From Flavobacterium ovatum (GTDB taxonomy: Bacteria > Bacteroidota > Bacteroidia > Flavobacteriales > Flavobacteriaceae), in NCBI RefSeq assembly GCF_040703125.1, contig NZ_CP160035.1, forward strand, positions 3,954,001 to 4,018,000: a stretch of DNA of 64,000 bases. Direction: 5' to 3'. Within the stretch, counting starts at the first letter, position 1. Each line of letters opens with the position of its first letter. Below are positions 47,279-56,026 of the stretch, piece after piece. A program made the position numbers and the translations under genes. The notes below the pieces were generated by a model that was not told where the DNA came from, did no database searches, and saw only the letters and a list, made by a program, of their open reading frames with translations.

Positions 47279-47286
47279 TATATTTG
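47279..47286 (+). promoter_or_regulatory. -7 box of the uptake operon
   Basis: TATATTTG fits TAnnTTTG, 22 bases before the TTG start at 47309. No upstream TTG is found. Confidence 0.4.
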
Positions 47287-47308
47287 CAGAAATTCAAAAG
47301 GCATAGTC

Positions 47309-47683
47309 TTGAAACTTTTTTTTGCTACTTTATTATCACTAATACTTTTACTTCCTTCGCTGGGAAGTGTTGTGATTTATACGCAATTTAAATTAGCGCA
47401 GGACGAAATCGCTCAAACAATTTGCGTTCAAAGAGCCAACATCAATAACAATTGTAACGGGCGTTGTGAACTGCAAAAAAGCCTTAAAAAATACGACGAT
47501 AACGAAAAGAGAATGAACAACACCAATCTGAAAGAAAAAACAGAATTGGTTTACACAACTGCTCCTTTCGAATTCAACATCAATACTGCTACTGTTCCAC
47601 AAAAAAAAGAAAGTACTTTTTCTGATTTTTGTGAAAAACCAAAAATGGTTTCTTTCACCATTTTTCATCCTCCTCTTGTTTAA
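47309..47683 (+). CDS. Small membrane/secreted protein with CNGRC motif
   Basis: A 124-residue protein starting with TTG, with a hydrophobic N terminus (LFFATLLSLILLLPSLGSVVIY) that is a signal or anchor. It then has a conserved piece TICVQRANINNNCNGRCELQKSLKK with three Cys, and a Thr/Lys-rich tail. Proteins with NCNGxCxLxKxL often precede TonB receptor and PepSY genes in flavobacteria, so a part in metal or metallophore uptake is likely, perhaps as a metal chaperone. The function is unknown. Confidence 0.68.
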   Translation: MKLFFATLLSLILLLPSLGSVVIYTQFKLAQDEIAQTICVQRANINNNCNGRCELQKSLKKYDDNEKRMNNTNLKEKTELVYTTAPFEFNINTATVPQKKESTFSDFCEKPKMVSFTIFHPPLV

Positions 47684-47778
47684 ATTATAATAATCTTTTT
47701 TCTGTATTTGACACAGAATAAATCCCTTTTGGTTCAAACCAAGAGCAACTTATTATATTATAATTTATTCCCATTCCA

Positions 47779-49935
47779 ATGAGAAAATTACTCGTTATCC
47801 TACTATTAGTAGGACAATTGATCCATGCCCAAAATAAAAAAGTTAAAGACACTAGCTGTAATGAGCTTGACAATATTTTTGTAACAGCCAACAGAACGGA
47901 AACTTTACGTAAAGAAACGCCGGTTGCCATCAGTAAAATCACGGCTAAAACAATAGACGAATCAAAAGCTTCGGCCTTATATGAAATCGCTAATAAAACT
48001 CCGGGAGTAGTCATGATTAACTTAGGCAATGAGCAACATGCCATGTCTATCCGTCAACCTATTTCCTACTCTAGTTATTATTTATACCTAGAAGATGGTT
48101 TGCCCATTCGACCGTTGGGGATTTTCAACCACAATGCTTTATTAGAAATCAATCAATTCAACCTTCAGTCAATTGAGATCGTCAAAGGTCCTGTTTCATC
48201 TTTATACGGCCCCGAAGCCGTTGGCGGAACCATCAATTTAATTTCACAAAAACCTTCTTATTACCCCGAGTTTAAATTTGGCGTTCAAGCTGATCAATGG
48301 GGGTATAAAAGAGTTCAAGCTGCAGGTGGAGCTACTATTGGAAAAATTGGTTTTCATATCTCAGGTATTTCTAGTATTCAAGAAAGTTCTTGGATGGAAC
48401 AATCAGATTACAAAAAAGACAATTTGAATGTTCGATTGGATTACGCTATTAATGACAAAACACGTTTGACAAGCAACACAATGGTTGGGAAATATTTCTC
48501 AGACATGAGTGGTAGTGTAAATGAAAATGATTTTAATAACAGAACATACACAAGTACCTCTGATTTCACTTATAGAAAATCTGAAGCTTTACGCACGCGA
48601 TTGACAGTTGAACACGATTGGAACTCAAAAGCTAGTACAGGAATGACTATTTACCATAGAGATAATAAATTAGGTCAAAATCCATCCTATGGAATACGTT
48701 GGAGTCCTACTACAAATCCAACTACTGCCACTGGTGAAGTAAATTCAAACAATTTTAAAAGCTATGGAGCGATTGGCCAACACACTCAAAAATTTAATTT
48801 TTGGAATACAACAATGGTCAGTGGTGCTTCATTTGATTTTTCTCCTGTAACCTATTGGTCGTATTTACTAGACATCAAAGCTAATTTGAATCCTGGAGAA
48901 ACAGGTAAACAAACGGTAAACAAATACGAAATTGTAGCAGAACATCCTGAAACCAAATTAGCCGATTATACCGCCGACATTTACAACACAGCGATTTTTA
49001 AACAAATCAACTTCAGTCCTATACAAGAATTAATAGTTACGGTTGGCGGTCGTTATGATGCTATGAAGTTAAAATACAACAATGCCTTAGATAATTCTTC
49101 AGGGGACAAAACCTACGACAAATTCACTTTCAAAGCGGGTGCAAACTTCAATCCTATCAAAGAAGCAGGTTTTTACGGGAATTATTCTCAGGGATTTGCT
49201 CCTCCAGGAGTCACTTCTATTTTTAGAGCAAAATCTGGCACAGGTGGATCAACAGGAAAAACGGCGGAGTTTTATTATAATTTAGAACCGGCAACATTTG
49301 AAAATTTTGAAGTTGGTGGTTGGGTTTCTTTATTCGAAAATAAATTGACCTTTGATTACGCCCTTTATTATATGGAAGGAACAAACGAACTTTTGAGTAT
49401 CAAATTAGAAGATAATTCAACGGATTATCGTTCTGCGGGAAAAACAAGTCACAAAGGAATTGAGTTTGGTTTCAACTACAAACCTAACACACAATGGAAC
49501 ATTCGAGTAGGCGGAACCGTTGCAGAACACCGGTATATTGACTTTACGATTTCGGACAAATCAACTGATGTTTTACAAAATTTAGGAGGTTATGAAATGC
49601 CACAAGCGCCAAGATGGGCAGGGAATTCAGAGGTTAGTTATTATCCCAATTGGTTGCCGAATTTCAGAGCTTCGGTAGAATGGCAATTAATCAGTAGCTA
49701 CTATCAAGATCAAGTGAACACAGTAAAATATGCGGGTTACAATTTGTTCAATGGTCGTATTGGTTATAAATATAAAAGCATTGAGATTTACGGAAACGTG
49801 ATGAATCTTACTGACAAACTATATGCCTACAATGTGAGTAGAGGGAATTTAACCACTTCGCAAGCTAGTTATACAGCAGCTGCACCTAGAACATTCTTAA
49901 TTGGTTTACAATATAATCTTTGTTTGAAAAAATAA
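47779..49935 (+). CDS. TonB-dependent outer membrane receptor
   Basis: A 718-residue receptor: signal peptide (to LIHAQ, residue 18), an N-terminal plug (about 38-150: IFVTANRTETLRKETPVAIS, LYEIANKTPGVVMINLG, VEIVKGP-like IEIVKGPVSSLYGPEAVGG) and a 22-strand-type barrel ending FLIGLQYNLCLKK. It has no carboxypeptidase-like extension and is not a SusC protein. With the PepSY gene 6 bases downstream, it is most like siderophore or copper receptors. The ligand is not known. Confidence 0.92.
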   Translation: MRKLLVILLLVGQLIHAQNKKVKDTSCNELDNIFVTANRTETLRKETPVAISKITAKTIDESKASALYEIANKTPGVVMINLGNEQHAMSIRQPISYSSYYLYLEDGLPIRPLGIFNHNALLEINQFNLQSIEIVKGPVSSLYGPEAVGGTINLISQKPSYYPEFKFGVQADQWGYKRVQAAGGATIGKIGFHISGISSIQESSWMEQSDYKKDNLNVRLDYAINDKTRLTSNTMVGKYFSDMSGSVNENDFNNRTYTSTSDFTYRKSEALRTRLTVEHDWNSKASTGMTIYHRDNKLGQNPSYGIRWSPTTNPTTATGEVNSNNFKSYGAIGQHTQKFNFWNTTMVSGASFDFSPVTYWSYLLDIKANLNPGETGKQTVNKYEIVAEHPETKLADYTADIYNTAIFKQINFSPIQELIVTVGGRYDAMKLKYNNALDNSSGDKTYDKFTFKAGANFNPIKEAGFYGNYSQGFAPPGVTSIFRAKSGTGGSTGKTAEFYYNLEPATFENFEVGGWVSLFENKLTFDYALYYMEGTNELLSIKLEDNSTDYRSAGKTSHKGIEFGFNYKPNTQWNIRVGGTVAEHRYIDFTISDKSTDVLQNLGGYEMPQAPRWAGNSEVSYYPNWLPNFRASVEWQLISSYYQDQVNTVKYAGYNLFNGRIGYKYKSIEIYGNVMNLTDKLYAYNVSRGNLTTSQASYTAAAPRTFLIGLQYNLCLKK

Positions 49936-49941
49936 TCTAAT

Positions 49942-51468
49942 ATGAAAAAGTCGAACAGTAAAAAGTGGATTAAAAAGCTAAAGAAAAACGGATACAAATA
50001 TCATAGAGTCCTAGGAATTATCACGATAATCCCAGTGATTTTTTGGTGCCTATCCGGACTAATGCATCCTGTAATGGCACATTGGTTTAAACCAACTATT
50101 GCCCATGAAAAAATAGAAACAAAATCCATTGACACCACGCAAATCAAAGTTTCAATACATTCTATTTTAGAAAAAAACAAAATTGAAAAGTTCAAAAACT
50201 TTCGCTTGGTCAATTTTAATAATGTTTCTTATTACCAAATTAAAACAACCAAAACCAATGAGGTTTTGTATTTCAACGCTTTCAATGGCACCGAATTAAA
50301 AAACGGAGATACCCATTATGCCGAATGGTTGTCACGTTATTTTATTGACGATCAAAAAAGTAAAATTGCTAATATCGAATTGCAAACTGAATTTGACGGA
50401 CAATACAAATACGTCAATCGCTATTTACCGGTTTGGAAATTGACTTTTGACCGCGATGACCATATGGATGTTTATGTCGAAACCACTTCTAGCAAATTGG
50501 CGACCTACAACCCAACTTCTCGAAAAGTGCAGCTTTGGGTGTTCGATACGTTTCATAATTGGAATTTCTTAGAAAGTATCACCAACAAAACACTACAAGT
50601 TATTGTGATGTTGTTTTTACTCGGCATCATTTGTTTTTCAGCCTTAAGCGGCATCGTTATTTATGGTTTCTTTTGGAAAGTTTTCAAGAAAACGCCTGTT
50701 ACGGATAACCAAAGTAAATTCAGAAAACACCACCGAAAAATCGGCATTGCAGTTTCTATTGTTACTTTGACTTTTGCTTTTAGCGGTGGTTATCATGCCA
50801 CCAAAAAACTGGAGCCTTATACCCTAGACAAAATGATCTACGTTCCTGACTTCAAAACGGCAGATTTTTGTATTCCAAATTTAGAAATTAATCCAGATTC
50901 AACATGGACAGATTATTCCTTGATTCAGTTCAAAAATAAATCTTTTTTACAAGTTCGATTAATGCCAAATGAAGACGGGGAAGTAAAAAACAAATACATC
51001 GATTACCAAACTGGAATTGAAAACAAAACCATTGAAACTGAATACGCGGTTTTCCTAGCTGATAAATTTGCCAAAATGATGGTAGTCGGCAATGAAGAAA
51101 CTCCTGCAGATTGTTGCGATGTGGAGAATACACAATCGTGTATCAAAAACGCAAAATTGATGGACACTAATTATCTATACCAATTTGATAATCGCGAATA
51201 TGGTTTTGTGAACAAACGCTTGCCTGTGATTAAATTGAGTTACGATACGCCAGACAAAACTGCCATTTATATCGAACCGTCAACTTCAAGATTGGCGGCT
51301 TTTGTAACCAATGCCGATCGTATCGAAGGATACAGCTTTGCCATTTTACATAAATTTTTATTTATGGATTGGGCTGGAAAAAATATTCGAGATTTGGTGA
51401 CGGCAATTTCTGCTTTGGGAGTTCTGGTTGTGAGTTTACTAGGATTGTATTTGTTCGTACGTAAGTAA
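49942..51468 (+). CDS. PepSY-domain membrane protein (PepSY_TM)
   Basis: A 508-residue inner membrane protein. TM1 at about 17-38 (HRVLGIITIIPVIFWCLSGLM), PepSY-type domains on either side of a central helix pair (about 222-245 and 265-283) and a C-terminal helix (VTAISALGVLVVSLLGLYLF). HRVLGI, HRKIG and HKFL provide His residues for metal or haem. A CCDVENTQSC cluster lies near residue 395. Such proteins are thought to be reductases that release iron from siderophores or help TonB-linked copper uptake. It starts 6 bases after the receptor gene. Confidence 0.87.
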   Translation: MKKSNSKKWIKKLKKNGYKYHRVLGIITIIPVIFWCLSGLMHPVMAHWFKPTIAHEKIETKSIDTTQIKVSIHSILEKNKIEKFKNFRLVNFNNVSYYQIKTTKTNEVLYFNAFNGTELKNGDTHYAEWLSRYFIDDQKSKIANIELQTEFDGQYKYVNRYLPVWKLTFDRDDHMDVYVETTSSKLATYNPTSRKVQLWVFDTFHNWNFLESITNKTLQVIVMLFLLGIICFSALSGIVIYGFFWKVFKKTPVTDNQSKFRKHHRKIGIAVSIVTLTFAFSGGYHATKKLEPYTLDKMIYVPDFKTADFCIPNLEINPDSTWTDYSLIQFKNKSFLQVRLMPNEDGEVKNKYIDYQTGIENKTIETEYAVFLADKFAKMMVVGNEETPADCCDVENTQSCIKNAKLMDTNYLYQFDNREYGFVNKRLPVIKLSYDTPDKTAIYIEPSTSRLAAFVTNADRIEGYSFAILHKFLFMDWAGKNIRDLVTAISALGVLVVSLLGLYLFVRK

Positions 51469-51472
51469 GTTA

Positions 51473-51545
51473 GGAGTTATGAAGTATGAGTTATAAGTTA
51501 TTGTTCAGCAACTTATAACTCATAACTTTTAATTTATAATTTATA
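51473..51545. repeat. ATAACTC-type hairpin, copy 2, between convergent genes
   Basis: ATGAGTTATAAGTT (51486-51499) pairs perfectly with AACTTATAACTCAT (51510-51523). It lies between the PepSY and trmH genes, where it could act as a terminator for both, and shares words with 38136-38210. Confidence 0.6.
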
Positions 51546-51548
51546 ATT

Positions 51549-52220
51549 TTATAACCCGTAATACCTCGCTTCAATACGCTTAATGTCCTTGATAGAACTT
51601 TTGGCCCAAGCCAATCTTTTAACCAACATTTCCTCTTCTGATAAATGCCAATCAATGTTGGATTTCCGTAATCTATTGGTTAGATTTTGAATAATAATCG
51701 CTGCCGAAACGGAAATATTCAAACTCTCCGTAAAACCTACCATGGGGATTTTCAAGAAACCATCAGCACGTTGCAGAATTTCTTCAGACAATCCGTCTCT
51801 TTCTGTTCCAAAAAACAAAGCACTTGGCTTAGAAATATCAAAATCTTCTAACATACAATCATTATCATGTGGCGTGGTAGCAATAATTTGGAAGCCTTTA
51901 TTTTTCATTGCATCAACACACCCTGTAATACTATCATAAGTATTAATGTCAACCCATTTTTGGGCACCCATAGCAATTTCTTTATCGATACTTTTGCCAT
52001 ACCGTTGCTCAATGACATTCAGTTCTTGAATTCCAAAAACCTCACAACTGCGCATCACCGCGCTCGTATTGTGCATCTGAAAAATATCTTCAACAGCAAT
52101 AGTAAAATGATTAGTCCTATTTTCGAGTACTTTCAAAAAGCGTTCTTTGCGGTTATCAGTTAGGATATTTTCAAGGAAATTTAAGTAATCAATGTCAATC
52201 ATTGCAATTTTATTTTTCAC
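51549..52220 (-). CDS. trmH: TrmH-family RNA 2'-O-methyltransferase
   Basis: A 223-residue SPOUT enzyme: NHFTIAVEDIFQMHNTSAVMRSCEVFGIQ, ALFFGTERDGLS and IPMVGFTESLNISVSAAIIIQNL are the three knot motifs. The arrangement and C-terminal extension (EEEMLVKRLAWAKSSIKDI) resemble tRNA (guanosine-18) methyltransferase TrmH. Assignment to Gm18 is by family likeness and is not proven. Confidence 0.9.
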   Translation of the reverse strand: MKNKIAMIDIDYLNFLENILTDNRKERFLKVLENRTNHFTIAVEDIFQMHNTSAVMRSCEVFGIQELNVIEQRYGKSIDKEIAMGAQKWVDINTYDSITGCVDAMKNKGFQIIATTPHDNDCMLEDFDISKPSALFFGTERDGLSEEILQRADGFLKIPMVGFTESLNISVSAAIIIQNLTNRLRKSNIDWHLSEEEMLVKRLAWAKSSIKDIKRIEARYYGL

Positions 52221-52246
52221 AAAAGTAGTAAAACAAAGAGAGTTAT

Positions 52247-52623
52247 TTACTTTACAACCGCATCAAGAACCCCAAAAAATATTGCTTTCCCTAAACTTTC
52301 TTTTTTATAAACTGGAAAAACAGGCTCTTTCTTTAAGTCTTTCAACTCTTTCCCTAACAAATAATTTGTATTGTCCAACGAATAGTATTGTGGTGAAGTT
52401 ATTACAAAAGAGGTTAAACCTGGCTTGGGATTATAAATCGAATATTGATTGATAATTTCAAAATTATTATTTCTTAAGATATTATTTTGAAAAAAAAACC
52501 ATCCAATTCTAAGGAACTATCCTTAAAATTTACGATTTTTGAAAAAGGAATAATTTGCTGACCAAAGCAAATTAAATAACCGAAAAACATAAATAACACG
52601 TATAAAGACTTCATCAAATTCAT
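52247..52623 (-). pseudogene. Frameshifted gene for a small secreted protein
   Basis: From ATG 52623 the minus strand gives a signal peptide and 49 codons (MNLMKSLYVLFMFFGYLICF, GQQIIPFSKIVNFKDSS and LELDGFFFKIIS) before a stop at 52474. Adding one base in the nine-base T run (52490-52498 on the plus strand as A) continues the reading as QNNILRNNNFEIINQYSIYN, PKPGLTSFVITSPQYYSLDN ... AIFFGVLDAVVK, with a stop at 52247. The joined product would be about 125 residues. It may be a true pseudogene, a slippage-controlled gene or a sequencing error in the homopolymer. The function is unknown. Confidence 0.65.
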
Positions 52624-52692
52624 TTTAATTTTCAAATCAAAATTAAGAATTTCATTTCAACAATGACAAGTAAAATAGTTTAAACCTATAAT

Positions 52693-53385
52693 ATGAAAAA
52701 GAAACTAGTAATATTATCTGGAGCTGGAATGAGTGCCGAGAGCGGTATCAAAACATTTCGCGACAGCGACGGACTTTGGGAAGGTCACAATGTATTGGAC
52801 GTGGCTACACCTGAAGGTTGGAATAAGAATACAGAATTGGTTTTGGATTTTTACAATCAAAGGCGTAAACAATTGCTGGAAGTAGAACCCAATTTGGGAC
52901 ACCTTACTTTGGCAGAATTAGAAAAGGATTATGATGTGAAGATTATTACTCAAAATGTAGATGATTTACATGAAAGAGCAGGAAGCACCGCTGTCTTACA
53001 TTTGCATGGCGAATTATTGAAAGTTCGAAGCGTTAAAAACGAAAATGATATCCAAGACTGGAGAGGAGATTTGATTTTAGGCGATTTGGATGCGAAAGGG
53101 AATCAGCTGAGACCTCATATTGTTTGGTTTGGAGAGGCTGTACCTGCTCTGGAGGAAGCAATTGAAATTGTAGAAAATGCCGATTATTTGGTGGTTATTG
53201 GTACTTCTTTGCAAGTATATCCCGCGGCAGGATTAATCGATTTCACGAAACCGAATTGCCTATTGTTTTATATAGACCCAAAACCGGCTAGTATTCCGAA
53301 TTTGAGAAACCGCTTAGAATTGATTCCGATGAATGCTTCGGATGGGGTTTTGATTTTGAGGAGAAAATTACAAATAGTACATTAA
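52693..53385 (+). CDS. Sirtuin NAD-dependent deacylase lacking the zinc site
   Basis: A 230-residue CobB-like protein: SGAGMSAESGIKTFRDSDGLW (NAD loop), TQNVDDLHERAG, catalytic His105 in LHLHGEL, and GTSLQVYPAAGL. Tyr54 and Arg57 (FYNQRR) fit the YxxR pattern of class III enzymes that remove succinyl or malonyl groups. The four zinc-binding Cys expected between HGEL and WFGE are all missing; that stretch (LLKVRSVKNENDIQDWRGDL) has no Cys. It is monocistronic. Confidence 0.9.
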   Translation: MKKKLVILSGAGMSAESGIKTFRDSDGLWEGHNVLDVATPEGWNKNTELVLDFYNQRRKQLLEVEPNLGHLTLAELEKDYDVKIITQNVDDLHERAGSTAVLHLHGELLKVRSVKNENDIQDWRGDLILGDLDAKGNQLRPHIVWFGEAVPALEEAIEIVENADYLVVIGTSLQVYPAAGLIDFTKPNCLLFYIDPKPASIPNLRNRLELIPMNASDGVLILRRKLQIVH

Positions 53386-53548
53386 TATATTGATTCGTTT
53401 TAGACGCTAAAATAGGATATTTTAACAGAACTTAACATTACTTTTCATAAGATTTAACATCAATCAACACACAGTCCTGCCCAGATAAAACACGAAGTTC
53501 GACTAATTATGTTTAAATTTACACTAAACTTTTAAAAAGAATAATATA

Positions 53549-54187
53549 ATGAAAAATTTAAAATTGATTGCTCTAGGAATGATCCTAATTACGGCAATTG
53601 GCTGTAAAGATTCTAAAAAATCTTCCGAAAATGAAGCTACAGAATTACAAGCTACAGAAGCGACATATAGTGTAGTAAATGATTCTACAAAAGTGAGTTT
53701 TACTGCTTATAAGACAACTGACAAAGCGGCTGTAGGTGGTGTTTTTAAAGAAATAACGTTGACAAATACCAATCCTGGTAAAACAGCACTTGAAGCTTTG
53801 AACGGAACTAAATTTAGTATTTCGGTAAGTAGTTTATTTACAAATGACGCAACCGGAACTAGAGATCCAAAAATTTTAAAATTCTTTTTTGGTGTGATGA
53901 GCAATACCGAACTTATTTCTGGTGAGTTTAAAGTTTCTCCTGAAAACAGCTGTTCGATAGATGTAATATTGAACGGAAAAACAGCAAATATTCCTTTGAA
54001 ACATAGTGTCAATAGTGATACTAGTTTTTCTTTTGATGGGGTGATGAATTTAGAAAACTGGGATGCTTTAGCAGCAGTAGCATCAATCAATAAAGCATGC
54101 GAGGCATTACATACAGGTAAAGATGGAGTAAGTAAAACATGGAGTGAAGTGGCTGTACATGCTGATGTTTTATTCAATAAAAATTAA
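53549..54187 (+). CDS. YceI-family lipoprotein
   Basis: A 212-residue protein with lipobox ITAIGC (Cys19). The body has DSTKVSFTAYKTTDKAAVGGVFKEI, ISVSSLFTNDATGTRDPKIL and a C-terminal SEVAVHADVLF, the pattern of YceI lipocalin-like proteins, which bind isoprenoid-type lipids in some bacteria. It is membrane-anchored in the periplasm. A strong hairpin follows at 54263-54295. Confidence 0.82.
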   Translation: MKNLKLIALGMILITAIGCKDSKKSSENEATELQATEATYSVVNDSTKVSFTAYKTTDKAAVGGVFKEITLTNTNPGKTALEALNGTKFSISVSSLFTNDATGTRDPKILKFFFGVMSNTELISGEFKVSPENSCSIDVILNGKTANIPLKHSVNSDTSFSFDGVMNLENWDALAAVASINKACEALHTGKDGVSKTWSEVAVHADVLFNKN

Positions 54188-54485
54188 ACATTGATTTAAA
54201 GGAAAGTAAAAATTACAATTTAAAAAAAAACCTTTTATAAATCTATTTTAGAATTAAACAAGTAGGGTGTAATTATTTTTGATAATTACACCCTAATTGT
54301 TTAAAATAATAACTCTATTAAAAGAACAGCTAATTGAACTCCATACGTTTATTTCTTATTACAATAGTTCCCTCTCACTTAATGGAACTACGTTAAAAAT
54401 AGAGAATAGTAAATAGCTTCTCAAAAAATCAATCTTCATTTTTAAAAAACTTCTAATTTCTAACTCCTAACTTCTAACTTCTCTG
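54188..54485. other. Intergenic region with hairpin and ATAACTC-like repeat words
   Basis: Apart from the hairpin at 54263-54295 and a tract of TTCTAATTTCTAACTCCTAAC-like words just before the purB promoter, nothing is recognised in these 300 bases. Confidence 0.4.
54263..54295. terminator. Perfect 14-bp hairpin after the YceI gene
   Basis: TAGGGTGTAATTAT pairs without mismatch with ATAATTACACCCTA around TTTTG. The following T-run is weak, so it may stabilise the message rather than, or as well as, ending transcription. Confidence 0.55.
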
Positions 54486-54493
54486 TATATTTG
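54486..54493 (+). promoter_or_regulatory. -7 box of purB
   Basis: TATATTTG lies 24 bases before the ATG at 54518. It overlaps the upstream end of the open frame and so supports the shorter start. Confidence 0.45.
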
Positions 54494-54517
54494 TGCCTTT
54501 CAAAAAAACACTCAAAA

Positions 54518-55864
54518 ATGACGACTTTAAACGAATTGAATGCTATTTCGCCAATTGACGGAAGATATAGAAGTAAGACTCAAAATTTGGCTCCTTTTTT
54601 CTCTGAGGAGGCCTTGATAAAATACCGCGTTTTAATTGAAGTTGAATATTTTATTGCTTTGTGCGAACTGCCTTTACCTCAATTAAAAGGGGTTAACGCA
54701 GATTTATTTGATAGTTTACGTAACATTTATAAAAATTTCACAACTGCAGATGCGCAATGGATTAAGGACACTGAAAAAGTGACCAACCATGACGTTAAAG
54801 CAGTGGAATACTTCATCAAAGATGCCTTTGAGAAATTAGGTTTATCAGAATATAAAGAGTTTATCCACTTTGGATTGACATCCCAAGATATTAACAATAC
54901 AGCGATTCCATTATCGACTAAAGAAGCTTTTGAGCAAGTTTACTTGCCTTCTTTGATTGGTTTGGTGGCTAAATTGAAAGATTTAAGCGTGGAATGGGCT
55001 GCTATTCCTATGCTTGCTCGTACGCACGGACAACCGGCTTCACCTACTCGTTTGGGTAAAGAAATCGGGGTTTTTGTAGAGCGTTTAGAAGAGCAAATGC
55101 GTTTGTTGTTTAATGTTCCGTTTGCAGCTAAATTTGGAGGTGCTACTGGAAACTACAATGCTCACCATGTAGCATATCCACAAATCGATTGGAAACAATT
55201 TGGAAACAAATTTGTAGAGCAAACTCTTGGTCTACACCACTCTTTCCCAACGACTCAAATTGAACATTACGATCATTTTGCTGCATTTTTTGATGCTTTA
55301 AAAAGAATCAACAACATCGTTATTGATTTAGACCGTGACATTTGGACGTACGTTTCAATGGAATACTTCAAACAAAAAATAAAAGCAGGTGAAATTGGAT
55401 CATCGGCTATGCCACATAAAGTAAACCCAATTGATTTTGAAAACTCAGAAGGGAATTTAGGAATAGCAAATGCGATATTCGAACACCTTTCAGCTAAATT
55501 ACCAATCTCAAGATTACAACGTGATTTGACTGATAGTACGGTTTTGAGAAATATAGGAGTTCCTTTGGGGCATACTATTATTTCGTTTGAAGCGACTATG
55601 AAAGGCTTGAACAAACTGTTGTTGAATGAGTCAAAATTCCACGAAGATTTAGAAAAAAACTGGGCAGTAGTAGCAGAAGCGATTCAAACTATTTTACGTC
55701 GTGAGGCATATCCAAATCCTTACGAAGCTTTGAAAGGGTTAACCAGAACAAATGAAGCGATTACTAAAAAATCAATTCACGAGTTTATTGGTACTTTAGA
55801 AGTATCGGATGCTATTAAAGCCGAATTACTACAAATCACCCCAAGTAACTTCTTAGGAATCTAG
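54518..55864 (+). CDS. purB: Adenylosuccinate lyase
   Basis: Acts in purine synthesis on SAICAR and adenylosuccinate. The ATG at 54518 gives MTTLNELNAISPIDGRYRSK and 448 residues; the upstream codons overlap the promoter. The fumarase-superfamily signature GSSAMPHKVNPIDFENSEGN is present, along with TSQDINNTAIPLS and ARTHGQPASPTRLGKE with the catalytic His. It is monocistronic with a good terminator. Confidence 0.96.
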   Translation: MTTLNELNAISPIDGRYRSKTQNLAPFFSEEALIKYRVLIEVEYFIALCELPLPQLKGVNADLFDSLRNIYKNFTTADAQWIKDTEKVTNHDVKAVEYFIKDAFEKLGLSEYKEFIHFGLTSQDINNTAIPLSTKEAFEQVYLPSLIGLVAKLKDLSVEWAAIPMLARTHGQPASPTRLGKEIGVFVERLEEQMRLLFNVPFAAKFGGATGNYNAHHVAYPQIDWKQFGNKFVEQTLGLHHSFPTTQIEHYDHFAAFFDALKRINNIVIDLDRDIWTYVSMEYFKQKIKAGEIGSSAMPHKVNPIDFENSEGNLGIANAIFEHLSAKLPISRLQRDLTDSTVLRNIGVPLGHTIISFEATMKGLNKLLLNESKFHEDLEKNWAVVAEAIQTILRREAYPNPYEALKGLTRTNEAITKKSIHEFIGTLEVSDAIKAELLQITPSNFLGI

Positions 55865-55888
55865 TAGTAAAAATATATCATAATTTTT

Positions 55889-55916
55889 AAAGCTATCCTA
55901 ACCGATAGCTTTTTTT
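55889..55916 (+). terminator. Terminator of purB
   Basis: AAGCTATC pairs with GATAGCTT around CTAACC, followed by six T. Confidence 0.8.
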
Positions 55917-56026
55917 ATGAATTTACAATAAATCAGTCCATACTCTGGTATAGATTGCACATAACCAATGCTTTTGTTATATTTAGCCCTTAATTTACAG
56001 TCGCATTGTAATATAAAAATCAATTT

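Noticed and set aside
47393..48044. Minus-strand frames opposite the small Cys protein and TonB receptor
   Set aside because: They lie antisense to genes with clear signal peptides and conserved motifs and show no features of their own.
53707..54177. 156-codon minus-strand frame opposite the YceI gene
   Set aside because: It is a shadow of the YceI frame; the plus-strand product has a lipobox and family motifs.
54491..54517. Longer PurB start at 54491
   Set aside because: It overlaps TATATTTG at 54486-54493 and adds residues not seen in the family.
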